Source: Butyrivibrio sp. M55
GTDB lineage: Bacteria; Bacillota; Clostridia; Lachnospirales; Lachnospiraceae
DNA length: 64,000 nt
NCBI RefSeq assembly: GCF_900116865.1
Contig: NZ_FPCD01000013.1
Location: 23,694 to 87,693 of the forward strand
Direction of reading: 5' to 3'
Part shown: positions 55,697 to 63,921 of the stretch, one piece after another
Layout: each line of letters starts with the position of its first letter
Position numbering within the stretch: position 1 is the first letter of the stretch
Position numbers and translations under genes: made by a program
Notes under the pieces: generated by a model
What the model was told of the DNA's origin: nothing
The model's database searches: none
What the model saw: only the letters and a program-made list of their open reading frames with translations

Positions 55697-56722
55697 ATGA
55701 CACGAAATAGATTGAAATTCATGGGGCTTTTGGTTTCATCTGCTTTGCTTGTAGCATGTGGTGAAAAGAATGTAGAACAGGCAGCAGTTGAAAGTTCGGA
55801 AGCGGCAATCGAAAGCACAAGTGAAGTTGCAGAGAGCACCGGCGAGACGAGCGAAACTCCGGAAGGCGGAAACATTTTTGCTCAAATGCCGAAGGGCTTC
55901 ACGTTTTCAAGCGGTGCGGGTGCATGGGCTACATCTCTTGAATTGTCTGAGGACGGCTCATTTACAGGAGACTATCACGACTCGGATATGGGGGACAGCG
56001 GCGACGGTTATCCAAACGGAACAATTTACGTATGCGGATTTTCGGGCAAATTCTCAGATCCCGCGCCTACGGAACATCAGAATATCTATTCAATGAAGCT
56101 CCAAGAATTAAATATAGATGATAAGGAGAAGCTTAATACAGAAGAAATCATAGACGAAGTTAAGTATGTCTACTCTGAGCCCTACGGACTTGAAAATGCC
56201 GATGAGCTCCTTATCTATACGCCGGGAGCGCCTCTTTCCGAAATACCTGAAGAATGCATGTCATGGACATCTCTTAGTGCTTCGGTTTCAGATGTCGTAC
56301 CTGACGGCTATTATGTAATTTATAATGTCCACGACGAGGAAGCATTTTGCGGAATGACTGACGGCTGCATATGGACACGTGATTTTAAATACCAGAATGG
56401 CGAAGCATATGCAAACTTTAGTCCGTCATGTTCGGGAAGTTATCTGGTGTTCTTTGCCAAAGAAGGTACTCCCGCTTCACTCTCTGTAAAGGTTCCGTGG
56501 GACGGAAAGAATGAAGAGCCGATGGTATGTGAGAGTTATTGGCACGACGATGCCGACAATACCCAGGTTAAAGTCACAGTGAAAAAAGATGCGACCTCAG
56601 AACCTGATAAGCTGAAATATGTACTGACACTGGAACATGTTTCAGATCCGCAGTTTGATTTTTTAGCGTGGGGAAGTGACGAGCCGGGGAAGTTGAGTGT
56701 AGTGTTTGAAGAGGGGGAGTAG
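55697..56722 (+). CDS. Secreted lipoprotein with beta-rich domain
   Basis: A 341-residue lipoprotein: signal peptide with LLVACG (lipid Cys21), a Ser/Glu-rich linker (about 24-60) and a beta-rich domain starting FTFSSGAGAWATSLELSEDGSFTGDYHDSD, which resembles lipoprotein domains of Lachnospiraceae annotated without function. The ATG at 55697 is preferred because GGGGAGGAG ends about 8 bases before it; the ATG at 55691 is too close. It lies at the edge of the accessory region. The role is unknown. Confidence 0.74.
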   Translation: MTRNRLKFMGLLVSSALLVACGEKNVEQAAVESSEAAIESTSEVAESTGETSETPEGGNIFAQMPKGFTFSSGAGAWATSLELSEDGSFTGDYHDSDMGDSGDGYPNGTIYVCGFSGKFSDPAPTEHQNIYSMKLQELNIDDKEKLNTEEIIDEVKYVYSEPYGLENADELLIYTPGAPLSEIPEECMSWTSLSASVSDVVPDGYYVIYNVHDEEAFCGMTDGCIWTRDFKYQNGEAYANFSPSCSGSYLVFFAKEGTPASLSVKVPWDGKNEEPMVCESYWHDDADNTQVKVTVKKDATSEPDKLKYVLTLEHVSDPQFDFLAWGSDEPGKLSVVFEEGE

Positions 56723-56802
56723 GAATAGGCTGATGGGATTTCTTAGAGTAATAGGCTAAGCTTGCTGGAGGAGAATGTTTATTTACTATTTGTGGAGGAT
56801 TT

Positions 56803-57402
56803 ATGGAGAATTCTGTTAAGGTTTTTTTTGATTGGAAAAGCAATAAAAAAAGAAAATCAGTGGAAGAAAAAAATATAGACAATAAAATCGTTGCTAAATG
56901 GGACAAATTAGACGTTTTATATTCATTTATTGGGGTTTACACGATTGGAATATATGTTTTTTATAAGCAGTTGTGCAAAAGAACGGCTTATCAAATTAAA
57001 CGATTGGATAATGAGTTTTTTAGCATAGATTATCTTTCAAATAACTATATGAGTTTCCCTGATTTAAATGAGGTGATTGTGAAATCTGAGTTTATAAGCG
57101 AATATGATTCTGTGGGAAATGTGATACCTATATGGCCGGGGGGGGAATGTTGACCGAGGGGTATCGGCAAAATGTTTTGATATTCCAGAAATATATTTTG
57201 GAAAAAACATCCCGAATGGTTTAAAGTTTTATGTAATAATTATCCTGAAGCAAACGTGCACTTGATTATAAAGGATGAATATATACTTGATACTAAGGAG
57301 TTCTTGGATTACATGGATAAAGATACATACGTGCGGTATCTGAACCATATAGTTGATGTGATTAAAAAAAGAAAAAAGATACTACTACGCGTAGAAGAAT
57401 AG
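56803..57402 (+). pseudogene. Frameshifted hypothetical gene (two homopolymer breaks)
   Basis: A start with GTGGAGGA upstream opens a frame of 116 codons that ends just after a run of eight G (57138-57145). With seven G the frame continues as NVDRGVSAKCFDIPEIYFG; adding one A to the A6 run at 57200-57205 joins it to a further open stretch KHPEWFKVLCNNYPEANVHL... that ends at TAG 57402. The restored product would have about 199 residues, with KRKK-rich ends and no family I recognise. Either the gene is broken, the G-run is phase-variable, or the sequence has homopolymer errors. Confidence 0.62.
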
Positions 57403-57471
57403 TTATGATTATGAATGACTTATGGAAAATTTGGATATAATTTTACTTTAGATGGAAAATAGGAGGTTGTC

Positions 57472-58647
57472 ATGCCTGATGATTTCACTTCAATTCCATA
57501 TGAATTAAAAATCAATGGAGACTACTATAACCATCTGGATATAGAGGGATTCTCACATATGATGGACTCGCCGTCTTCGTGCTATAAGTTTTATTGGCTT
57601 GAGGCGATAGTGAATCTTATCTCGGAAGGTGTTTCTCGGACTACTTTTGATGAGATTATAAATGAAATGATTGCTAACGCTTGGTATTCTGTTCGTGAGT
57701 ATCATATTAATCTAAGCGGTATCTACTATGGCGATAAGGATGCGCTTCAAAGGGCTGTGAATAGACTTGCTGAAGTGAGTGGGCTTGCAGCGAATGCTTC
57801 AAAGGTTGAGATAAAGAATAAGATCAAAGAATATGATAAGGAACTCAAGGAAGCAAAAGATCAGCTGATTAAGATGGTACCATATAGGGCATTGTCCGGC
57901 TTTTTGAGTAAGTTGGATGGTTATAACGGCGATGATGGTATAAAAAGAATTACTGCCTATATCGAGCTCGTGAATAATATTACTGTTCTTCCATACACAT
58001 TTGGAAAAAGTCTTGCGCTTAAGAAAGAAGTCTTTTTTCACCCGGACTGGATGAAGATGATTCAGGATAATACAGTTCCCATATTGGGATGGATTCAGTA
58101 TAAAAAACTGAATTGGCTTCAAAATAATAATCCTGAGGTACCGGGAATGATCTATAAACTTACTCCTATGGATGCAACGAAACGTAAGTTGAATGCAGTA
58201 AGAAAGCTATGGGATGCAATTTTTGAATTGAAGCCGATTAAAGATGTATTTACTGAAGAAAATATAGATTGCGGTAATTATGATGTGGACCATTTTATAC
58301 CGCGCAATTTTGTTATGAATGATGAGTTATGGAATCTTATGCCTATGGATCCGTCGCTCAATTCGTCTAAGAGTGATAAGCTTCCGAAGTGGAAGCCTTT
58401 TTTCAAGAGATTTTCCAATAATCAGTATCAACTTTATAGCCTGATACATGATGATAATTATCCCGGCATACATAAGCTTTTTGTGAATTGCTATAAGGAT
58501 AATTTGCATTCGATATGGGCAAACAAGGAATTATACAATCCGAATAATTCGATTGAGAAATTTGAAAAAGTTTTGGAAATGAATATGCGGCCTGTTTATG
58601 ATTCTGCCAGAAGACAAGGGTATGAGTTATGGACGGGTGGAAGATGA
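57472..58647 (+). CDS. HNH-domain nuclease, 391 residues
   Basis: A soluble protein with an N-terminal helical region (about 1-250) and a C-terminal HNH-like site: DVDHFIPRNFV (about residues 270-280) followed by ELWNLMPMDPSLNSSKSDKLP, where the Asp-His, Asn and Asn-x3-Lys match the beta-beta-alpha metal finger. The N-terminal part is not recognisable and may bind a partner or DNA. AGGAGG precedes the start. Its stop codon overlaps the start of a 38-codon ORF (ATGA). Location in an AT-rich accessory region suggests a defence or toxin role, which is inference. Confidence 0.75.
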   Translation: MPDDFTSIPYELKINGDYYNHLDIEGFSHMMDSPSSCYKFYWLEAIVNLISEGVSRTTFDEIINEMIANAWYSVREYHINLSGIYYGDKDALQRAVNRLAEVSGLAANASKVEIKNKIKEYDKELKEAKDQLIKMVPYRALSGFLSKLDGYNGDDGIKRITAYIELVNNITVLPYTFGKSLALKKEVFFHPDWMKMIQDNTVPILGWIQYKKLNWLQNNNPEVPGMIYKLTPMDATKRKLNAVRKLWDAIFELKPIKDVFTEENIDCGNYDVDHFIPRNFVMNDELWNLMPMDPSLNSSKSDKLPKWKPFFKRFSNNQYQLYSLIHDDNYPGIHKLFVNCYKDNLHSIWANKELYNPNNSIEKFEKVLEMNMRPVYDSARRQGYELWTGGR

Positions 58648-58760
58648 AGTTTAGATGCATGGGAGAAGCTATGCTTGTGAACATGGAAGTGAAGTTTAAA
58701 AAGTATCTTGAATCTGAGAGCGGTGCTTATAAGTGTACAGAAACTTTATGGGGTGACTGA
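58644..58760 (+). CDS. Small ORF coupled to the HNH gene, 38 residues
   Basis: An ORF starting in the ATGA overlap with the HNH nuclease stop. The product is MKFRCMGEAMLVNMEVKFKK followed by YLESESGAYKCTETLWGD. Overlap and context favour coupled translation; no homologue is recognised. It could be an immunity-like peptide, the end of a degraded gene, or noise. Confidence 0.35.
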   Translation: MKFRCMGEAMLVNMEVKFKKYLESESGAYKCTETLWGD

Positions 58761-58816
58761 TGGATTAGTTGATGGAAATCTTTCTAAGATTATAAATAAT
58801 ACAAAGGGGAGTAAAT

Positions 58817-59806
58817 ATGCATGATATTTTGGATATAAAAATTCTATTTAGGGGGATGTATTTTATTTCTTGTGCGATTTTAATGGTGTTTGTCTATAAT
58901 CTAAATCTATATTGGAGGAATCAAGGCAAGCCTCCAAAATCTGATAACGTCGATGCTGTGGGAGAGTTTTTAAGATATAAACAACTTATTATTTTTATAA
59001 GTCTTATTGCCATCATGGCGTTTATTGCTGCTTTTTTATTAAAAAATAATGATATCTTTGAAGCTGGAGTTGCTATCTGTCCTATAGTATTATATAGCTT
59101 GATAAAAGCGGATAAAGGTTGCTTTTTTATTGAAAACGATAAATTTTATGTGGATGAATTAGAAAGATTTTTTGGCGGAATAATGTTGTTGGGGATATCA
59201 AATTTGCGTGTATTTCAGAAAGCATACGTGATAGATATTAGTGATGAACACAAATTACAATCCTTAGTGGCGATTGTATTGTTATCTTTTTTTTCGTATT
59301 TGGCATTATATTACTTTTTTATGAATCTTTATATTTTATGCGGCTTAAAAAAATGGGATGAAAAGGATTGCATTCATAAAAGAATAGCAAAACATAATAA
59401 CAGAACGGCGCTCTTAAAAGACAATATGCGTCAATACTATATGAAACATGTAAATGGGTACGAGAATAAATCAAAAATAGTAAAGATTATCTTTTTTGTT
59501 CCGGTATATATCGGTTTGACCATATATTCATTTATAAATTGTTGTAAGCAGTTGATAAATGCAATATATATTTTTGGTAATAAAAAAATGTGTGATTTTA
59601 TTGAGGCCAGTAAGAGCTACTTAGATAATGATAAGTTTTTACTTTTTAAGAAAAGTACTAAACAGCTTTGCGTTATGATTGCACTTTGCTTTATATATTT
59701 TTGGATGAACTTCTCTGTTGGGGAGAATTCTTCTTTGACAAAGATTGTAAGTGGTTTTGCAACTATGATAATTATTCCTATTGCAATTAATAGATATACA
59801 TCATGA
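58817..59806 (+). CDS. Multi-spanning membrane protein, unknown function
   Basis: A 329-residue protein with about eight predicted helices (for example near residues 12-28, 52-75, 80-95, 150-175, 232-252 and 285-320) and a basic cytoplasmic loop (KKWDEKDCIHKRIAKHNNR). No family recognised. AAAGGGGAG is 8 bases before the ATG. The A/T-rich codons differ from the core genes before 56 kb. The next, broken gene starts in an ATGA overlap with its stop, so the two were once coupled. Confidence 0.65.
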   Translation: MHDILDIKILFRGMYFISCAILMVFVYNLNLYWRNQGKPPKSDNVDAVGEFLRYKQLIIFISLIAIMAFIAAFLLKNNDIFEAGVAICPIVLYSLIKADKGCFFIENDKFYVDELERFFGGIMLLGISNLRVFQKAYVIDISDEHKLQSLVAIVLLSFFSYLALYYFFMNLYILCGLKKWDEKDCIHKRIAKHNNRTALLKDNMRQYYMKHVNGYENKSKIVKIIFFVPVYIGLTIYSFINCCKQLINAIYIFGNKKMCDFIEASKSYLDNDKFLLFKKSTKQLCVMIALCFIYFWMNFSVGENSSLTKIVSGFATMIIIPIAINRYTS

Positions 59807-60273
59807 AAGAAATCTCACTCAATAGATATACTGGATACTTTGATTAAGGATACTCTGATTATTAATGTTTTCTGTTATATTTATTTTCCTACCTGCTATT
59901 GAACTGTCTATGTTTCTTCTAGGATAATTCTTTTATTAGAAAGAATTATCCTATTATGGGAGAGAAAAACAGATGATAAAAAGAGTGGAACGTTTTTTGT
60001 AAAAAAGATTTCTGAGTTTTTGGATATTCCTTTTTGGGAATAATATTTAATAATTGGAATTGGCCAGATTTTACTGAGATTAAAGACATGTATATGGCTG
60101 GATTGCTGCTTACATTAGAGATAGGTGTAGTTGGGAGTCTACTTATTATTTATAATATTTTTGCTTGGATAATAAAAAGTGATACAATAAAAAATTTCTT
60201 AGGGAAAGTATTGCTGACTGTTATTGCGAATGCTTCTGTTGAATGGATAAAAGAGGGTTTGGCGATAAAATGA
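59803..60273 (+). pseudogene. Degraded membrane-protein gene with several frameshifts
   Basis: An ORF begins in an ATGA overlap with the previous gene (MKEISLNRYTGYFD, then stop). Protein-like stretches continue in changing frames: FSVIFIFLPAIELSMFLL, then IILLLERIILLWERKTDDKK and TFFVKKISEFLDIPFW, then GIIFNNWNWPDFTEIKDMY... to the TGA at 60271-60273. The last shift is explained by T5 versus T6 near 60031-60035. Joined, they would make a protein of about 155 residues with two or three membrane helices. The 79-codon frame at 60034 is therefore read as the tail of this gene. Confidence 0.5.
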
Positions 60274-60331
60274 ATATTTGATGGGAGACATAGAAGGCTT
60301 AACTGTATTTACGTGGCAGGAATTATAGATT

Positions 60332-60763
60332 ATGTACGAGAATCTTTTTGTTTATGCGCTTTTGTATTCTGTTGGCTATGATACGATACAACAGTATCGA
60401 GAATTACTGGATGCCATCGTTCTGGCTAATCCGAAAGATTACGAGGCAATGGAACTTCAGGATATGTCTGATAAAGAGACAATTCTACATACTTTGGCAA
60501 TTATGGATTCTGTTGATTTTGATAAGGATTCTTTTGGTCAAAAGCTTATGGGTGCGCTCAAAGAAATCTATGAGGGGATATCTGACATAACGGTGTTTGG
60601 AAATCGTATGTATGAACTGTGGAATCATCTTCCGGGGAGATTTAATATGGAGGAGCCTTTTTATACACTGAGTTACGCTGATGATTGCTTGTCTATTGGA
60701 GATGAGAAGCAGTGTCGCGAATTGTATGAGAAATCATTTGGATTTTACGGAGATTGTGAGTAG
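60332..60763 (+). CDS. Acidic hypothetical protein, 143 residues
   Basis: A helical, acidic protein (YENLFVYALLYSVGYDTIQQYRELLDAIVL..., tail GDEKQCRELYEKSFGFYGDCE). No signal peptide. Size, acidity and position near the HNH nuclease and an ankyrin protein resemble immunity-protein clusters, but no family is recognised. GCAGGAATT is a weak ribosome binding site. Confidence 0.6.
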   Translation: MYENLFVYALLYSVGYDTIQQYRELLDAIVLANPKDYEAMELQDMSDKETILHTLAIMDSVDFDKDSFGQKLMGALKEIYEGISDITVFGNRMYELWNHLPGRFNMEEPFYTLSYADDCLSIGDEKQCRELYEKSFGFYGDCE

Positions 60764-60783
60764 ATTATGTATGAGGATGGCAA

Positions 60784-61902
60784 ATGATGTTTTTGTTTGG
60801 CAAGAAGGCAGAGGAAAAAGTCGATACTCCTCCTAAGAAGAGCGGGAAACAGAAAAGGAAGACTCTTCCTAAAGATATTGAGGAATACATAAACGATGAT
60901 GATGCTGTCAAAGCGGTTTTTGATATGTGTGATATAAACGCCTACGGAGGCTATCGCAAGGGGAACATTTTCTTTTACATGATCTCGGAAGAGATGATCA
61001 AATGGTGCCTAGATCATGGGGCGGATATTGACTATCAGGACCAATTTCATACTACTGCTTTGATGGAGCATGTGGGAGTTGCGAACAAAGAACATGAGAA
61101 GCAAGCTCTTTTGCTGATAAAATATGGTGCAGATGTGAATTTCATGGGAGGGACCATGAAGGATTGCGCTCTTTCTCGCGCTATCGGAAGCGGGAGCGTT
61201 AAGGCTGTGGAGGCACTTCTCACTGCCGGAGCTGACTTAAACGCTGAGGATTTTCGTCATCATACTCCGCTTGAATCTGCTTTTGCAAGAGCGTTGCCAA
61301 TTGATCTTATAAAGCTCGCTCCTGTAACTGAAATGTTTCTTGAAAGGGGCGTTACTGCAAGTGATACTGTTAAAGCAGAATTTTTAAGGGTGGCAAAAGA
61401 TATTGAGTTCAGAAGAAGCGATGCCGACACGGATTTCATTAAGCGAGTCGATGCGGCAATGGATAGGTTGTATGAGATTCTTGATGTACCTAGAGTGCCG
61501 AAGAGGCAGCAGTATGATGGCGTGAGTGAAATCAGGCCCAAGGCTGATACTTGGCAGAAGCAGCACGCAGAGTTGTGGGAACTTCTTGTTCCGGGCAGTG
61601 GGCATGCGACTACGGTTCAGGGTGAGGTTATCAGAATCTCAGGTAAGCTTGCCTATGAGATTTTGGATAATGGCAGCATGAACTGGGATGCTGATTTTGC
61701 GGAGCTGGTAAAGGTGTTTGTGTCTTATCTTAAGATGGGGCAGCAGCTTTCGGATGCAGAATATGCGGAGATAGATGAGATTGTTAAAGGCATCAAGGAT
61801 AAGGATGATGAGGAGCTTAACAGGCTCACGGAGCTTGGGGTAAAGTGGGTGACTTTGAATCCTATGCCTATGAAGCTTGAGAGTGTGAAGTATAGAAGAT
61901 AG
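60784..61902 (+). CDS. Ankyrin-repeat protein
   Basis: A 372-residue cytoplasmic protein with a Lys-rich start (residues 1-30) and three to four ankyrin repeats (about 70-200): EEMIKWCLDHGADIDYQD, KQALLLIKYGADVNFMGG and VKAVEALLTAGADLNAEDFRHHTPLESAF. The C-terminal about 170 residues are helical and of unknown fold. Ankyrin repeats bind partner proteins; bacterial genes of this type often sit in toxin/immunity or effector clusters. Start: ATG 60784 or the next codon 60787; AGGATGGC lies upstream. Confidence 0.8.
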   Translation: MMFLFGKKAEEKVDTPPKKSGKQKRKTLPKDIEEYINDDDAVKAVFDMCDINAYGGYRKGNIFFYMISEEMIKWCLDHGADIDYQDQFHTTALMEHVGVANKEHEKQALLLIKYGADVNFMGGTMKDCALSRAIGSGSVKAVEALLTAGADLNAEDFRHHTPLESAFARALPIDLIKLAPVTEMFLERGVTASDTVKAEFLRVAKDIEFRRSDADTDFIKRVDAAMDRLYEILDVPRVPKRQQYDGVSEIRPKADTWQKQHAELWELLVPGSGHATTVQGEVIRISGKLAYEILDNGSMNWDADFAELVKVFVSYLKMGQQLSDAEYAEIDEIVKGIKDKDDEELNRLTELGVKWVTLNPMPMKLESVKYRR

Positions 61903-62061
61903 AGGTTTCGCTGTGTTTTGGGCGAGTTTATGATTACTTAAGAAAATTGCGGACTTTAGTGGATTTGCTATAATGTAGTAATATCAAATTTTGAATAGCA
62001 GCTTTTTCTGTATTTACGGAAGAAGCTGTTCTTTTAATCCTACTATGGAGTTGAATTTTTA

Positions 62062-62108
62062 TTGGGTCACGCTGACCCGATAAATGACCCAATAAATGAC
62101 CCAATAAA
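62062..62108 (+). repeat. Short direct and inverted repeats before the ATC-hydrolase-like gene
   Basis: Three tandem 12-mers, TGACCCGATAAA then TGACCCAATAAA twice (62073-62108), preceded by an inverted copy TTGGGTCA (62062-62069) that makes a hairpin with the first. The 261-base gap 61903-62163 otherwise shows nothing coding. Confidence 0.6.
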
Positions 62109-62163
62109 AAGGTGACTGTTAATTTAGAAATGAATGATAACATTAAGGAGATTGGCTAGAAGT

Positions 62164-62688
62164 ATGAAGACAGTAGAGAAGGCTATGAAGGGGATGAACT
62201 TCATAAAAGGCGAGGTTTACAAAGAATTTGCACAAAGTGATGCAGATGAGATCTGGAAAAATGCTACAGATAAACTTGAGAAGATAATGGCAGATCATTC
62301 GAATCTTCCCAAGGGAGTTGCGGCGCACACAGACAGAGTAATATTTCCCTCAGCTGCAATTTATCTTTCTATGAAGGAAAAAGATGAAGATAAAGCATTT
62401 GAAGTAATGAGAGTAGCAATGAAAAACAGAAGCGAGCAGGCGGGAGCGTCTTTAGCAAGAACTGCAAAGGTTCCGGGATTTACAAGATTCTTTCTCGCCA
62501 TGTGGGGGCCAGTGGCTCGTAAGAGTTTTGGAGAAGCTTCAGGGTTTAAAAATGTCTTTTACCCCAAAAAGAAAGGTGAGTTCTGCATGGACATAACACA
62601 GTGTCCATATCACACATATCTCACTGAACTTGGGTGTCCTGAGATAAATAAGCTGTTTTGTGATAATGATATGCTCCTATGTCAATAA
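62164..62688 (+). CDS. ATC hydrolase-family protein, C-terminus short
   Basis: A 174-residue protein of the L-2-amino-thiazoline-4-carboxylic acid hydrolase family. The recognisable end region CPYHTYLTELGCPEINKLFCDND has the family Cys and His pattern. Members usually continue for roughly 20 residues (a Tyr-Gly-Asn... strand and a Cys-Asp-Phe end), but here the frame stops after NDMLLCQ. The stop codon lies in host sequence directly before the IS3 element, not inside it. A +1 shift near 62670 would read CSYVN, close to the expected pattern, so a frameshift is possible. The start is uncertain: AAGGAG is 14 bases from ATG 62164; ATG 62134 is an alternative. Confidence 0.7.
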   Translation: MKTVEKAMKGMNFIKGEVYKEFAQSDADEIWKNATDKLEKIMADHSNLPKGVAAHTDRVIFPSAAIYLSMKEKDEDKAFEVMRVAMKNRSEQAGASLARTAKVPGFTRFFLAMWGPVARKSFGEASGFKNVFYPKKKGEFCMDITQCPYHTYLTELGCPEINKLFCDNDMLLCQ

Positions 62689-62719
62689 ATAGTACAAATT
62701 AAAATGAGAAGTTTGCCTG

Positions 62720-63544
62720 CTAGGCTGCAGGCAAAGTCATTACTTTCTCATAAAGTTTTTCAAACTCGTTAGGAGACATGTAGTCACAATGGCTGTGAAT
62801 CCTAACAGTGTTATAGAAGGTTTCTATATACTCAAATACAAGCCTGTATGCATGGCTATAGTTGTAGATTGTGAAGCGGTTGAGCCACTCCCTTTTAATC
62901 AAGGAATGGAAGGATTCTATACAGGCGTTATCGTATGGATAACCGCTATGAGAATAGCTGCGCTGCATCTTTTCAGTAGCTTCTCTCCATGCATTTGAAA
63001 CATACTGGCTACCTCTGTCACTGTGGATTATTAATGGCAGATCAGTGTTACGACAGGCTTTTGCTTTATTTATAGTTTCAATTACTGTAGATACATCCAT
63101 TGTGTCTGCAAGAGTCCAGGCGATGATTTTCCTGGCAAATAAGTCCATAACGCAGTTGAGATATGCAAATCCGTCCTGAGTCCATATATATGTGATATCA
63201 GTGCACCAGACAGCGTTAGGGCGCTCTGGATTAAACTGTTCGTCGAGAATGTTGTGAAGTTCACTGCTGAAATCAGAGTCTCTGGTAGTGGTGGTCCAAG
63301 GTTTGATCCACTGAGCTTTAATACCCATTTCGCGCATGTATTTACCTACTGTGCGTTCCGAAATGGTCTCACCAGATTTACGAAGTTCCTGAGTTATCTT
63401 TGGCGCTCCGTAGTTCTGTTTAGAATCATCATAGATTTGCTGGATCTGCTTTTTCACAGCCTCTTTTCTTTGCTTGGAAGGAGAGACTTTACGGTTGAGA
63501 AAAGCTCTGTATCCAGATCTAGACACGCCTAGAGATTTCAGCAT
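62720..63544 (-). CDS. IS3-family transposase OrfB (DDE integrase domain)
   Basis: A 274-codon frame from the first internal ATG with the HTH_21 segment and the rve catalytic core. The acidic triad lies in WCTDITYIW (Asp), IHSDRGSQY (Asp) and NACIESFHSLIKRE (Glu, with the following Lys/Arg). The frame is open upstream of 63544 to the A7 slippery run in orfA. It is therefore mainly expressed as part of the OrfAB fusion after a -1 frameshift, giving the active transposase for cut-out-copy-in movement. Confidence 0.92.
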   Translation of the reverse strand: MLKSLGVSRSGYRAFLNRKVSPSKQRKEAVKKQIQQIYDDSKQNYGAPKITQELRKSGETISERTVGKYMREMGIKAQWIKPWTTTTRDSDFSSELHNILDEQFNPERPNAVWCTDITYIWTQDGFAYLNCVMDLFARKIIAWTLADTMDVSTVIETINKAKACRNTDLPLIIHSDRGSQYVSNAWREATEKMQRSYSHSGYPYDNACIESFHSLIKREWLNRFTIYNYSHAYRLVFEYIETFYNTVRIHSHCDYMSPNEFEKLYEKVMTLPAA

Positions 63545-63621
63545 TCCGGAAGTAGAGACACGGCGTTTTGTAACTTTAGATGCCTCTACCTTAGCAGTAA
63601 CTTCCGTGTATATGATTTCCG

Positions 63622-63921
63622 TTAATCGTTCCCCAGAATGCTGATAGCTTTTTTTAATACTTCAAGCGCATCCTGAGTATCTCGTAATTCGCGTTTAAGA
63701 CGTGCTATTTCTTTGGCTTCGTCTGAAGAGTAGTTACCTGATCCTCTTGTAGGAATGTCACCATCATTGTTTCTGAACTGGGTTTCCCACCTTGCTAAGG
63801 TGCTGGTTCCTATTCCGAGATTCTTGGCACATTCAACCTGAGTGAGATCAGGGTGTTCCTTGCGATAGTTGACAGCATCCAACTTGAACTGCTTTGTATG
63901 TTGCTTGTTTTTTCTAGGCAT
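63622..63921 (-). CDS. IS3-family OrfA (helix-turn-helix protein)
   Basis: A 99-residue protein with an N-terminal HTH_Tnp_1 domain (KQFKLDAVNYRKEHPDLTQ, CAKNLGIGTSTLARWETQF) that binds the inverted repeats, and a C-terminal leucine-zipper-like coil (EIARLKRELRDTQDALEVLKKAI). GAGGAGGA precedes the start. The seven-A run near its 3' end (TTTTTTT on the plus strand, 63650-63656) is the place for a -1 frameshift into the orfB frame. Confidence 0.92.
   Translation of the reverse strand: MPRKNKQHTKQFKLDAVNYRKEHPDLTQVECAKNLGIGTSTLARWETQFRNNDGDIPTRGSGNYSSDEAKEIARLKRELRDTQDALEVLKKAISILGND
63650..63656 (-). promoter_or_regulatory. -1 ribosomal frameshift site of the IS3 element
   Basis: A AAA AAA followed by G on the minus strand, in orfA phase. 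A -1 slip continues KKSYQHSGERLTEIIY... without a stop into orfB, and frame arithmetic agrees with -1. Confidence 0.8.

Noticed and set aside
61934..62143. 69-codon reverse-strand ORF with GHLLGHLSG
   Set aside because: Its repeat comes from the tandem TGACCCAATAAA copies; no ribosome binding site.
62164..62688. ATC-hydrolase-like gene cut by the IS3 element
   Set aside because: The stop codon lies in host sequence before the element, so the insertion itself does not create the short end, though a prior frameshift is possible.
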